The translations under genes and the position numbers were made by a program. Under the pieces are notes generated by a model. It did no database searches. It saw only the letters and a program-made list of their open reading frames with translations, and was not told where the DNA came from. From an uncultured Vampirovibrio sp. (lineage in GTDB: Bacteria; Cyanobacteriota; Vampirovibrionia; Gastranaerophilales; Gastranaerophilaceae): 64,000 bases of DNA. Positions 41,047 to 50,015 of the stretch are shown here, piece after piece (within the stretch, counting starts at the first letter, position 1; the number at the start of each line of letters is the position of its first letter). Location: assembly GCA_910579975.1 (NCBI GenBank), contig CAJTWU010000004.1:1-64000 (forward strand). The letters are read 5' to 3'.

Positions 41047-41401
41047 TTATCCCCCTTTCATTTTCCATCTCTAATCTGTAAATTAATTCTAAATCATTCT
41101 TGTCTTGACTTGCAAGCTCGTATTCACTGCTCATTTTAATAGCTCCTTTGGGGCAATAATATGAGCAATTCCCGCAAAAAATACATTTTTTTAAATCAAT
41201 TTTAAAGTCTTCTTTTGTCATAGTAATAGCACCTGTCGGACAAACTCTTACACAAGTTGTACAACCAATACATCCTTTTACAACAGGTTTTCCTCGAAAG
41301 TTTTCAGGCGGTGCCAATTTCTTTTCCGGATATTCCAGAGTCACAGGTTTTTTAAACAGGTGCTTAAAAACAGTGAGCATACTTTGTATACACTTAAGCA
41401 T
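41036..41401 (-). CDS. nuoI: NADH-quinone oxidoreductase subunit I (8Fe ferredoxin)
   Basis: About 121 residues from the ATG at 41401 (AGGAGG 5 nt upstream). Two full 4Fe-4S motifs: CIGCTTCVRVCP and CIFCGNCSYYCP (clusters N6a and N6b). It is shorter than typical NuoI (about 160-180), with a brief N-terminus (QSMLTVFKHLFKKPVTLEYP) and C-terminus. It passes electrons from the entry module towards N2 in NuoB. With no NuoEFG present, it is the likely docking point for ferredoxin. Confidence 0.92.
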   Translation of the reverse strand: MLKCIQSMLTVFKHLFKKPVTLEYPEKKLAPPENFRGKPVVKGCIGCTTCVRVCPTGAITMTKEDFKIDLKKCIFCGNCSYYCPKGAIKMSSEYELASQDKNDLELIYRLEMENERGINDR

Positions 41402-42467
41402 AAACACCTCCTGTAATGAATTTATAAATTACCATTAAAAACAGGTTAAGTATTGATATAGGCAGTAAAACCGTCCATGAAAATTTTAATAAATCATAAG
41501 GTGCAAACCTCGGTAGAGTTGCACGCACCCAAATTGCAAGAAAAATTATTAACAATGATTTTAATAGAAGCCAAAAAACTTGTTCAAAATAAAGAAGCCA
41601 GCCTGAAGTTAAATACTTTCCAAAAGGTGAAAGATATCCACCTAAAAACAGAACGGCAATAAATAAAGAGCTTGCAAAAAGCATTGCATACTCGCCTAAA
41701 TAAAACAGAGCAAATCTCATACCTGAATATTCTGTATTGTATCCGCAAATTAACTCGCTTTCAGCTTCAGGTAAGTCAAACGGACAACGGTTGAGTTCAG
41801 CAAGAGTGCAAATAAACATTATCATAAAACCGATTATACAAGGTATAAAATACCAGCCCAATAGCCCGCCTTTTGAGCTTTGAGTTAGAATTATTTGAGT
41901 TAAGTTCATTGATGAAGCAAGAACAATAACCGATAAAACTGTAAATGCAATAGGAAGTTCATACGCTAAAACTTGTGCTACATTTCTCATTGCGCCTAAT
42001 AATGAGTATTTATTATTACTTGCCCATCCGGCAAGCAAAATACTTAAAACAGGAAAAGCTGCAAGAACCATATATATCAAAAGATTGGTTTGAAAATTCA
42101 TAAAGGTAAATTCTGAACTATATGGAATTAATCCTAACACTACAAGAACAGGAACAAACATTAATATTGGTGCTAAATTAAATAAAAATCTGTTTACTCC
42201 TGTTGGAGTAATATTTTCTTTACACAAAAGTTTGAATGCATCAGCAATTGTTTGTAAAATGCCCCATATCCCTACACGGTTAGGACCTTTTCTTTGGGTA
42301 AACCAACCTAATAATTTTCTTTCAAAAAGCACAAGAGCAAGAATTACGACAAGCAGTACCGCAAAAATAATACAAACCGGAATTATATAAAAAGTAATAT
42401 CCCCAAATAATTGTGGAATATGGTGCTTAGCAAGAAATTCAATGTATAAAAAATACAGATAATTCAC
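41394..42467 (-). CDS. nuoH: NADH-quinone oxidoreductase subunit H
   Basis: 357 residues, eight membrane helices. Quinone-chamber loops: FERKLLGWFTQRKGPNRVG, ADAFKLLCKENITP, LAELNRCPFDLPEAESELICGYNTEYSGMRFALFYLGEYA (the long conserved Glu-rich loop) and WVRATLPRFAPYDLLKFSW. All conserved acidic residues of loop 3 are present. It overlaps nuoD by one base and nuoI by 8. Confidence 0.96.
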   Translation of the reverse strand: MNYLYFLYIEFLAKHHIPQLFGDITFYIIPVCIIFAVLLVVILALVLFERKLLGWFTQRKGPNRVGIWGILQTIADAFKLLCKENITPTGVNRFLFNLAPILMFVPVLVVLGLIPYSSEFTFMNFQTNLLIYMVLAAFPVLSILLAGWASNNKYSLLGAMRNVAQVLAYELPIAFTVLSVIVLASSMNLTQIILTQSSKGGLLGWYFIPCIIGFMIMFICTLAELNRCPFDLPEAESELICGYNTEYSGMRFALFYLGEYAMLFASSLFIAVLFLGGYLSPFGKYLTSGWLLYFEQVFWLLLKSLLIIFLAIWVRATLPRFAPYDLLKFSWTVLLPISILNLFLMVIYKFITGGVYA

Positions 42468-43552
42468 TATTTGTCGACCTCCGGTAAAATTATATCGAGA
42501 GAACCGGCAATTGCAATTGCATCATTGAGGTATTCTCCTACAAGTAATTTTCTTAAAAGATTAACTGAATAATATGAACCAGTACGCCATTTTAAGCGAT
42601 AAGCGGTTTTTTCTCCTGTAGATTTAATATAACAGCATGCTAAGCCTCTCGGAGCTTCTATTTCGGACTCAAATTCACCTTGCGGCAGCTTTATAGTCAA
42701 CGGGTTGATTAGGTTTTGCTCTAAATCGCCGCCTCGTTTTAAATAATCAACTGCTTGACGTACGATTTTTGCACTTTCTTCAATCTCAAGAACTCTTGCT
42801 TTATAGCGTGCAAAAGAGTCACCTTCTTCTAAAACTACAGGTCTGAAATCAAAACCACTGTATAAATTATCACGAAGACGAAAATCCAGACTCATGCCGC
42901 TAGCTCTTAGATTTACCCCTGTAATCCCGCCATTTAAAGCTGTTGGGATACTTAAAATACCTTTTCCTTTGGTTCTTTTTCTAAAAATTGGGTTTTCAGT
43001 GATAATTTTGTTATAGTCTTTAATTTTGTCAGGTAAAATATCCAGAAATTTTTCAATATCTTCAAGGTCGAACACATCTCTTCTTACTCCTCCAAAAATG
43101 AAGTAGTTGTTCATCATTCTTTGACCGGTAACTTTTTCAAAGTATTGTAGGATTTGTTCACGTTCGCGAAAAGCATAGAAAAACGGAGAAACAGCTCCTA
43201 AATCCATTAAAAACGCACCCACCCATAAAAGGTGAGAAGCAATACGATTAAGTTCAAGCATCATAACCCTGATAGCTTTTACTCTATCAGATAGCTTTAT
43301 GCCTAGAGCGCATTCAACTGTTCTGCAAAGAAGTTCAGAGTAGAAAAAACCGGCAAGATAATCTATCCTGTCAACTGTTGGCAAATACTGAATATAGCTG
43401 AGTTTTTCAGCCATTTTCTCCATGCCTCGATGCAGATAGCCTACATCAGGTTCACAAGATATAATTCTCTCCCCTTCAAGTTCTAATATAAGTCTCAAAA
43501 CCCCGTGTGTTGAAGGATGTTGAGGACCTAAATTAAGTTTGAGTTTACTCAT
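42467..43552 (-). CDS. nuoD: NADH-quinone oxidoreductase subunit D (49 kDa)
   Basis: 361 residues. Landmarks: LGPQHPSTHGVLRLILELEGE (quinone-site His and Thr), DVGYLHRGMEKMAE (quinone-site Tyr), MLELNRIASHLLWVG and the C-terminal IAGSLDIILPEVDK, where the usual ending is SLDxVLGEVDR. A separate NuoC follows the ancestral arrangement rather than the NuoCD fusion. It overlaps nuoC by 8 nt. Confidence 0.95.
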   Translation of the reverse strand: MSKLKLNLGPQHPSTHGVLRLILELEGERIISCEPDVGYLHRGMEKMAEKLSYIQYLPTVDRIDYLAGFFYSELLCRTVECALGIKLSDRVKAIRVMMLELNRIASHLLWVGAFLMDLGAVSPFFYAFREREQILQYFEKVTGQRMMNNYFIFGGVRRDVFDLEDIEKFLDILPDKIKDYNKIITENPIFRKRTKGKGILSIPTALNGGITGVNLRASGMSLDFRLRDNLYSGFDFRPVVLEEGDSFARYKARVLEIEESAKIVRQAVDYLKRGGDLEQNLINPLTIKLPQGEFESEIEAPRGLACCYIKSTGEKTAYRLKWRTGSYYSVNLLRKLLVGEYLNDAIAIAGSLDIILPEVDK

Positions 43553-43967
43553 TCCAGTTTAGCCTTTGGTCACTATCTTGATAATCTTTTTTTAACGGAT
43601 GACCTTCCCAGTCTTCCGGCATGTAGAGACGTTTTAGTTCATCATTGCCTATGAATTTTATACCAAACATATCATAGATTTCTTTTTCATCAGCACAAGC
43701 TGAATCAAAAATATCAACAATACTTTCTGCTTCATCTTTCACGAAAATGGAAATTAAAGCATCTTCTTCATCATCTGTTGAATAAAGTCTGTAGGTAAGT
43801 TCTATACCCTTATCCTGGTTGTCTGTTGCAATAATTTCTTTTAAGATATCAAATCCATAGTTTTCTTTTACAAATTCAATTGTTTTTTTTAGATTAGATT
43901 TAATAATAATTTTATCCGTTGTAAGTTCGCAATCTGCAAACATATTTTTTAATTCTGATATATTCAT
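43545..43967 (-). CDS. nuoC: NADH-quinone oxidoreductase subunit C (30 kDa)
   Basis: 140 residues. The family signature ADEKEIYDMFGIKFIGNDELKRLYMPEDWEGHPLKKDY is complete. Short N-terminal region compared with longer NuoC proteins. It is 21 nt from nuoB and overlaps nuoD by 8. Confidence 0.94.
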   Translation of the reverse strand: MNISELKNMFADCELTTDKIIIKSNLKKTIEFVKENYGFDILKEIIATDNQDKGIELTYRLYSTDDEEDALISIFVKDEAESIVDIFDSACADEKEIYDMFGIKFIGNDELKRLYMPEDWEGHPLKKDYQDSDQRLNWNE

Positions 43968-43988
43968 TTTATTACCTACTTTCTAATT

Positions 43989-44540
43989 TTATTCTACACC
44001 TAACTTGGTTATGGATAAATCATTATCCATCAAAATTCCACAAACTTCTTTAAGATTTGATTTGTGATTATCCATAAACTCTTTTCTGGAAGTAATAGAT
44101 TCTGTTTTTATTTTATTTTGTAATTTTTTTATAGCATCTAACAGAGATTCCGGTTTTGGAGGACACATTGGTAAATAAATATCAACAGGGATAATTTTAT
44201 CAATTCCTCTAACAACAGAATAAGAAGTTTGAGCAAACATTCCTCCTCCGCAAGTGCAAGCTCCCATTGCAATAACATATTTTGGTTCAGCCATTTGTTC
44301 ATATAATCTTAAAAGTACAGGCGCCATTTTATGAGTGATAGTTCCAGCACAAATCAATAAATCAGCTTGTCTTGGCGAACCTCGAAAAACTTCTGAACCA
44401 AATCTTGCGATATCATTATTGGAAGCAACAGTTTGCATCATTTCAATCCCACAACAAGATGTTGCAAAAGTGAGCGGCCACAAAGAATTTGCTCTGCTCC
44501 AGTTAAGAATATAATCGATAGAAGTTACAATTACATTCAT
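43989..44540 (-). CDS. nuoB: NADH-quinone oxidoreductase subunit B (cluster N2)
   Basis: 183 residues from the ATG at 44540 (GAGGTG 8-9 nt upstream; the in-frame GTG at 44549 is rejected). Cluster N2 ligands: adjacent Cys in FATSCCGIEMM, Cys in MGACTCGGG and Cys in MCPPKPESLL. It carries the terminal iron-sulfur cluster that reduces quinone. The start overlaps the nuoA stop (TAATG). Confidence 0.95.
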   Translation of the reverse strand: MNVIVTSIDYILNWSRANSLWPLTFATSCCGIEMMQTVASNNDIARFGSEVFRGSPRQADLLICAGTITHKMAPVLLRLYEQMAEPKYVIAMGACTCGGGMFAQTSYSVVRGIDKIIPVDIYLPMCPPKPESLLDAIKKLQNKIKTESITSRKEFMDNHKSNLKEVCGILMDNDLSITKLGVE

Positions 44541-44893
44541 TAAACCCACCTCAACATTTTTTTACTTATAGCAAAATACAAACCGAGAAGTAATATGATT
44601 ATAAATAAGAATGCTTCAATGGCTGCAAAAATTCCAAGAGAATTTAATGATAATGCAAACGGATACAAAAAAATTGTTTCAATATCGAAAATAAGAAATA
44701 AAATAGCATAATTAAAATATTTGATATTAAATTTTATTTTTGCATCACTAAAAGGAACTATCCCACATTCATAAGCAGAATTTTTTATTGATGACTCATT
44801 TTTGTATTGACACAAGAAGCCAGCTGCAACCATTATCAATGCAAGCAATGTTGATAATATAACGAAAATTGCCAAACACACGAGTTCTTTCAA
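44540..44893 (-). CDS. nuoA: NADH-quinone oxidoreductase subunit A
   Basis: 117 residues from a TTG start; AAAAGGAG lies 6 nt upstream and no better ATG exists. Three membrane helices, with the conserved YECGIVPFSDAKIKFNIKYFNYAILFLIFDIETIFLYPFA loop (Cys and acidic residues). First gene of the eleven-gene nuo operon (A-B-C-D-H-I-J-K-L-M-N). Confidence 0.94.
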   Translation of the reverse strand: MKELVCLAIFVILSTLLALIMVAAGFLCQYKNESSIKNSAYECGIVPFSDAKIKFNIKYFNYAILFLIFDIETIFLYPFALSLNSLGIFAAIEAFLFIIILLLGLYFAISKKMLRWV

Positions 44894-44914
44894 ATTGAGC
44901 TCCTTTTCAACTAT

Positions 44915-44942
44915 TTTGTACTAAAAGTTTTTTTGTTACAAT
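44915..44942. promoter_or_regulatory. Overlapping divergent promoters for nuoA and the TPR gene
   Basis: Plus: TTTGTA (44915-44920), 16 nt, TACAAT (44937-44942). Minus: TTGTAA (44941-44936), 15 nt, TACAAA (44920-44915). The same 28 bp read both ways, so the two start points compete for one polymerase. Confidence 0.45.
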
Positions 44943-44971
44943 AGATTATATATATATATTAAGATGAATTT

Positions 44972-45619
44972 ATGCGACAACCTTCTATAATAGTTTTATT
45001 AATATCATTCATAATTCTTAGCTCAACTATATCAGTTTCAGCAGCGATAAGGGGAAAAATTGATTATTCAATTCCTGTTGATTACAGTAAATTACCAGAA
45101 ACTGAACTTGAAGATAAAGCAAAAGTTTATTATTTTAATGCACAAAAATATAAAGATGGCGAAGTTAACGAAGACATAACAAATGCTCTTATGATTTATT
45201 CTGTTCTACAGAATATTAATCCAAACAATTTTTCTTATAGTGTAAAATTAGGAGAGTTATACGATAAACTTAATATGGATAAATACGCCAAAGGTAATCT
45301 TTCACGTGCAATAGGTATTGATAACACTAAGCCCGAACCGTATTTTTATCTTGGAGAGTTCTATTATAAACGTCAAATGTACAGAAAGGCATTAAAATAT
45401 TATGCAGAAGCATATCAGCGCGGTTATCAGACAAATTATGAAATGTTGTATAAAATAGGCGATACCTATGAAAAATTTGGTGATACCCGCTCTGCTTTGA
45501 AATATTTGAACGAGGCTTCCATACAAAATCCTAACAGTGATTTAGATAATAAAATTAAAAGAATAGAAGTTCAGCATTCTATTAATAATGAGTATTATTC
45601 AAATACAAGAATAAAGTAA
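44972..45619 (+). CDS. Secreted TPR-repeat protein
   Basis: 215 residues with a signal peptide (about 1-24, cut after VSA). About four TPR-like repeats follow (SVKLGELYDKLNMDKYAKGNLSRAIG; PYFYLGEFYYKRQMYRKALKYYAEAYQ; MLYKIGDTYEKFGDTRSALKYLNEASI). It probably scaffolds protein contacts in the periplasm. It is divergent from nuoA and closed by a terminator, so it stands alone. No Shine-Dalgarno is evident. Confidence 0.8.
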   Translation: MRQPSIIVLLISFIILSSTISVSAAIRGKIDYSIPVDYSKLPETELEDKAKVYYFNAQKYKDGEVNEDITNALMIYSVLQNINPNNFSYSVKLGELYDKLNMDKYAKGNLSRAIGIDNTKPEPYFYLGEFYYKRQMYRKALKYYAEAYQRGYQTNYEMLYKIGDTYEKFGDTRSALKYLNEASIQNPNSDLDNKIKRIEVQHSINNEYYSNTRIK

Positions 45620-45643
45620 GAGGCGGATTGTCCGCCTCTTTTT
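45618..45643 (+). terminator. Rho-independent terminator of the TPR gene
   Basis: AAGAGGCGGA / TCCGCCTCTT stem (10 bp), three-base loop, then T run. Confidence 0.9.
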
Positions 45644-45682
45644 ATTAAATAACAACCGTATATCTTACATCTTTATATATTA

Positions 45683-48160
45683 CTATTTAATATATTCATC
45701 TCTATTTTCATATTGTTTCTTTTCTTGTTTTTCAAGAGCTTCAACAGCTGTTCTTGGAGAATCACCTGAAGCTGTATGCCCTGTACATCCGTCAGTTGCT
45801 AGATATGTGCTAGGTCCGACTTTCTTGATAGAAGAGATTTCGTCACGTCCTACTTTATCCATTGCCGGTCTATACTCACCATTACCAGCTAATTGTGTAG
45901 TTTGTTTGTTAGCCGGTGTTGGCTTTTTAATAACTCTATCAATGTTCTTAACTTTTAAAGGAATTTTGATTTCTTTTGGCACATCTGTTGCACGGATTAA
46001 TGCGTTGAACTTAGCTGCATCAAAGTTTCCATTTTTATCTGTACATAGTTCTCTTTGGAATGCCTTTATTGCACCGTCTTTGCCATATAGTTTACCGCCG
46101 CAAGCTTCAACTAGTCCAGGGAAGTAAGCTTCAACCATTTCTTTCCAGCCAACATTTGGGTTGTCTTTTCTAAAGTGTACATAAGTGTTGTTTGTAGTTT
46201 CAGTTGTTTCTTCACCTTTTTGTTCTTTAACGTCAACCGGACATTTTTCATCTTCGCAGTTATTGTCATCGTTGTTGTCTTCTTCCTTGTTCTTAACTTC
46301 AACTTCTTTTAGTCTCTTTTGAAGACCACCGATAAGTTCTTCTCTGTTGATGATACCGTTTTTGTCACCAGCCATTGTGTTCAAGAATTGTTTATATCCT
46401 TCTCGGTCCCAGTTGCCATTTTCATCAACAAATGAGGCTGCAATAAGTAAAGCTACAGGAGCATATTCTGTTTTTGATTGATTAATTGTTTGTGCAAATT
46501 CTTCATAAGTCATTTCATCGAAGTTTACAGGTATCTTAGGCATTTGACCTTTGTCCTTTAATCCTGATGCTACGCCTAATGCTGCTCCCACAAGAGCTCC
46601 CGGTACTGCTGAATATAGAGCAAGTTTACCAAGTTGGCCGGCTAATTTAGGGATTGTTATTAAAATATCTGTAATAATGTGAATTTGACCTGAAGCATCT
46701 ACTGTTATTCCTTCTGGTAATTTACCGCTTTCAATTGCTTCTTGAAGATTACCTGAAATATCGTAGCTTTTATCTTTGTAATAAGGGATTTCAATGCTCT
46801 TAGGAAGTTGACCGGCTGCTAAAGTAGAGCCTCCTGTTAATACAGCACCTGAAGCTGCTCCTAAAATACCGCCAAAGATTGCTCGACCCCAGTGTTTGCC
46901 TTCAATATCATATCCGCAAAGTTTTACTAAAGCTTTTGCATCTTTTTCAGATAACTCACTGTGTAATTCACTGATTGCAGCTAGTTTAGCTGTTGTCCAA
47001 CGAATTTCAGATGTATCAGTATCTTTTTTGGCATCTCTGTTTAATTTAGCATCTGTACCAACTTGTTTGCCGATTACTTCTGAAAGTTCTGATAAATCCC
47101 ATTTACCATCGCCGGTTTCTTTAATAAATCCAGCTTCACGTAAAGCTACAAATAATTCTGTTTTATTACCTAAAGAATCCATTATTTCTTTTGTAGTTTG
47201 AGTCTTTTTATGTTCAACTTTGTTAAATCTACCCTGATTATCAGAGGCAATTCTACCATCACCTTTGTAACCGGTTAAGAAACTTTTGAATCTTTTGAAT
47301 ACGTTTCTATCACCAAGAAGGGCTTTCTTAGTATATTTATCCCATTGACCGTTAGCTTTCAAAATTTCTTCTGCTTTATCCTGTACTTTGCCGCCTTTTT
47401 CAAGGTCATCAATTTCACCGATTGCTGCATAAACTTTATTATAAGCATCAATCATTGGTTGGCTAAAGTTATTATAAGCATCTTTAAAGTCGCCTTTAAA
47501 ATTATCAGCTTCTTTAGCTTCTTTTTTAATTTCATCCATTATTTGTTGAGAAGTTTTTGTTTCATTTTTAGATTTAGCTTCAACAAGTTTTTGTGTATAT
47601 GCATCTGCAATTTGAGATGTCATTTCATTTAAACATTCATTCTTAGCCATTTTTTCTAACTGTTTTAGAATATCTTCGTGTAAATCATCTTTAATTCCAG
47701 CATTTTCAAGTTTTTTAACAAGTTCTTTATGTTTGATTTCATCAGAAGAACCAAAGCTATTTGGCATTAAAGCAATTACATCAGCAACGGCTTTTTTAAA
47801 TTCAGGATCAAGATTTGGTTTTCTATCAAGAGCTTCTAAAGCTTCTTTTCTTGAAATACCATCATTTACATAAGCCTTAAGATAATCCATATGAATTTCT
47901 TTTGCTTCATTTTTATATTTTTTAGCTTGTTTTTCAGTCATACCAGCTGTAGGAATAGTTGGTTCTGTAGCAGCAACCGGCTTTGTAGTATATAGGCCTA
48001 CAGCTTGATTGAAATCTTCTGTTTCAACTCCTAATTCAGCTGCTTCTTGTTTGAAGATAACAAATTCTTCTGCATCGAGTGTTCCATTATTATCGCCATC
48101 TTTTAAATATGCTAGTTTTTTTAATTCAGCATTTGTGATTTTAGAAATGTCAAGACCCAT
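45683..48160 (-). CDS. Large EF-hand-containing protein of unknown function
   Basis: 825 residues, no signal peptide. An EF-hand loop is clear at residues 21-32 (DGDNNGTLDAEE, with D1, D3, N5 and E12). Further EF-hand-like loops are DENGNWDREG, GDKNGIINREE and DKNGNFDAAK. Long helical stretches (about 80-300) and two Gly/Ala-rich hydrophobic helices (GGILGAASGAVLTGGSTLAAG near 427 and AVPGALVGAALGVASGL near 515) suggest membrane insertion. An acidic linker follows (near 620), then a C-terminal block with repeated charged motifs. Calcium binding is inferred from the loops. AGGAG precedes the ATG. It is probably a lineage-specific gene. Confidence 0.72.
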   Translation of the reverse strand: MGLDISKITNAELKKLAYLKDGDNNGTLDAEEFVIFKQEAAELGVETEDFNQAVGLYTTKPVAATEPTIPTAGMTEKQAKKYKNEAKEIHMDYLKAYVNDGISRKEALEALDRKPNLDPEFKKAVADVIALMPNSFGSSDEIKHKELVKKLENAGIKDDLHEDILKQLEKMAKNECLNEMTSQIADAYTQKLVEAKSKNETKTSQQIMDEIKKEAKEADNFKGDFKDAYNNFSQPMIDAYNKVYAAIGEIDDLEKGGKVQDKAEEILKANGQWDKYTKKALLGDRNVFKRFKSFLTGYKGDGRIASDNQGRFNKVEHKKTQTTKEIMDSLGNKTELFVALREAGFIKETGDGKWDLSELSEVIGKQVGTDAKLNRDAKKDTDTSEIRWTTAKLAAISELHSELSEKDAKALVKLCGYDIEGKHWGRAIFGGILGAASGAVLTGGSTLAAGQLPKSIEIPYYKDKSYDISGNLQEAIESGKLPEGITVDASGQIHIITDILITIPKLAGQLGKLALYSAVPGALVGAALGVASGLKDKGQMPKIPVNFDEMTYEEFAQTINQSKTEYAPVALLIAASFVDENGNWDREGYKQFLNTMAGDKNGIINREELIGGLQKRLKEVEVKNKEEDNNDDNNCEDEKCPVDVKEQKGEETTETTNNTYVHFRKDNPNVGWKEMVEAYFPGLVEACGGKLYGKDGAIKAFQRELCTDKNGNFDAAKFNALIRATDVPKEIKIPLKVKNIDRVIKKPTPANKQTTQLAGNGEYRPAMDKVGRDEISSIKKVGPSTYLATDGCTGHTASGDSPRTAVEALEKQEKKQYENRDEYIK

Positions 48161-48256
48161 GATAATTTACTCCTATAATTTAATAATCCTCGTACCTATA
48201 TAAAGTCATGATAAATTCCAGAATTGCCTTTTGAAAAGTTTATTATTAATATTTCT

Positions 48257-48290
48257 TAACAAAAGAGCCTTGCCGATATGACAAGACTCT
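48257..48290 (-). terminator. Terminator of pckA
   Basis: On the minus strand AGAGTCTTG pairs with CAAGGCTCT (one G-U), nine-base loop, followed by TTTTGTT. Confidence 0.8.
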
Positions 48291-48314
48291 CTATGAATTT
48301 CTCTGAAATACAGA

Positions 48315-49913
48315 CTATACGTTAGCTGTAGCTTTAGGTCCAGCGTTAACAATTTCAGTAGGCATGTTTGGATACTTAGAAGAAAAGTTATCAGCAAACA
48401 TTTGAGCAAGTTTGTTAGCGTTAGAATCATAAGCTGCTTTATCAGCCCACATTCCTCTAGCATCAAGCATTTCATCAGGAACACCAGGACAAGATGTAGG
48501 ATAATCTACATTGAATACATCGTGGTGTTTGAATTCTACTGAATCAAATGAGCCGTTTAATGCAGCTGTAACCATGGCTCTTGTGTAAGCTAATTTCATT
48601 CTCTTAGCGCCCATAGAAGCAGAGCCGCCAGCCCAACCTGTGTTAACTAAGTAAACTTTAGTACCATATTGGTCAAGTTTGTCACCCAACATTTTAGCGT
48701 AAACAGAAGCATCCATTGGCATGAATGGTTCGCCAAACAATGTTGAGAATGTAGGTTGCGGTTCAGTTACACCACGTTCTGTACCAGCTAGTTTTGAAGT
48801 GAAACCAGTTACAAAGTGGTACATAGCAGCGTTTTTGTCTAATCTTGAGATTGGAGGTAATACGCCGAATGCATCAGCTGTTAAGAAGATAACAACTTTA
48901 GGAATGCCGCCCATTGAAGGGATTGCAGCATTGTTGATGTAATTGATAGGGTAACCTACACGAGTATTTTCAGTTAATGAACCGTCATTAAAGTCGAATT
49001 CACGAGTTTCAGGATCCATAACAACGTTTTCTACTAAAGAGCCAAATTTAATAGCATTGTAAATTTCAGGTTCATTTTCTTCAGTAAGGTTAATACATTT
49101 TGCATAGCATCCGCCTTCAAAGTTGAATACGCCATCAGGAGACCAGCCGTGTTCATCATCACCGATTAATTTACGGTTAGGATCAGCTGATAAAGTTGTT
49201 TTACCTGTTCCTGAAAGACCGAAGAATACAGCTGTTTCATGAGTTTCAGGGTCCATGTTAGCTGAACAGTGCATTGGAAGTACGTTTTCTTTAGTCATTA
49301 CATAGTTCATAGTAGCGAATACAGATTTTTTCATTTCGCCTGAGTATTGTGAACCGCAAATAATGATTTCGTGAGCTTCATAGTCGATAGCAATACAAGC
49401 TTCTGAATTTACACCATCAACTTCTGGGTCACATTTGAAACCAGGAGCACAAAGAATTGTGTAATCAGCTTCACCGTAGCTAGCTAATTCTTCTGCAGTT
49501 GGTCTGATTAACAATTGGTGAATGAACAAGTTTTGGCTTGCCATTTCGTTAATAACTCTGAATTTTTTAGTATATTTTTTGTCTGCACCGGCAAAACCAT
49601 CAAAGATAAATACTTCTCTGTTTTGTAAGTATGCAGCAATTTTACCCTTGATAGAGTTGAATGCTTCTCTTGAAATAGGTCTGTTTACTTTACCCCAAGC
49701 GATATCATTGTGAATAGAGTCTGTATCAACAATGAATTTATCCTTAGGTGAACGACCTGTGTATTTTCCTGTTGTAACAACAAGAGCACCTGTATTAGAC
49801 AAAGTACCTTCGCCTAATCTAAGTGCAGCTTCTGTTAATTGAGCAGGAGTTAAGTTGCGGTAAACAGCTTTTGGCCCGATAATGCCAAATTTTTCAATAC
49901 CATAAGTTTCCAT
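48315..49913 (-). CDS. pckA: Phosphoenolpyruvate carboxykinase (ATP)
   Basis: 532 residues from the ATG at 49913 (AAGGAGG 8 nt upstream; the longer in-frame GTG is rejected). Substrate Arg in TGKYTGRSPKDKF, ATP P-loop GLSGTGKTTLS (near 240), metal/substrate motif IGDDEHGWSPDGVFNFEGGCYAK, and TRVGYPI with YNLVNTGWAGG-like segment VYLVNTGWAGGSASM. It converts oxaloacetate and ATP to PEP and CO2, or runs in reverse during fermentation to succinate. Codon use is highly biased, as in a strongly expressed gene. Confidence 0.97.
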   Translation of the reverse strand: METYGIEKFGIIGPKAVYRNLTPAQLTEAALRLGEGTLSNTGALVVTTGKYTGRSPKDKFIVDTDSIHNDIAWGKVNRPISREAFNSIKGKIAAYLQNREVFIFDGFAGADKKYTKKFRVINEMASQNLFIHQLLIRPTAEELASYGEADYTILCAPGFKCDPEVDGVNSEACIAIDYEAHEIIICGSQYSGEMKKSVFATMNYVMTKENVLPMHCSANMDPETHETAVFFGLSGTGKTTLSADPNRKLIGDDEHGWSPDGVFNFEGGCYAKCINLTEENEPEIYNAIKFGSLVENVVMDPETREFDFNDGSLTENTRVGYPINYINNAAIPSMGGIPKVVIFLTADAFGVLPPISRLDKNAAMYHFVTGFTSKLAGTERGVTEPQPTFSTLFGEPFMPMDASVYAKMLGDKLDQYGTKVYLVNTGWAGGSASMGAKRMKLAYTRAMVTAALNGSFDSVEFKHHDVFNVDYPTSCPGVPDEMLDARGMWADKAAYDSNANKLAQMFADNFSSKYPNMPTEIVNAGPKATANV

Positions 49914-50015
49914 AAATAGCTTCCTCCTTTTTAAAAGCACTTATTTAATTTTTCTATACACAATGATTGTAAGATAAACACTTGAAAAAAGCAACTCGTT
50001 TAAAGGGTGGAAATA

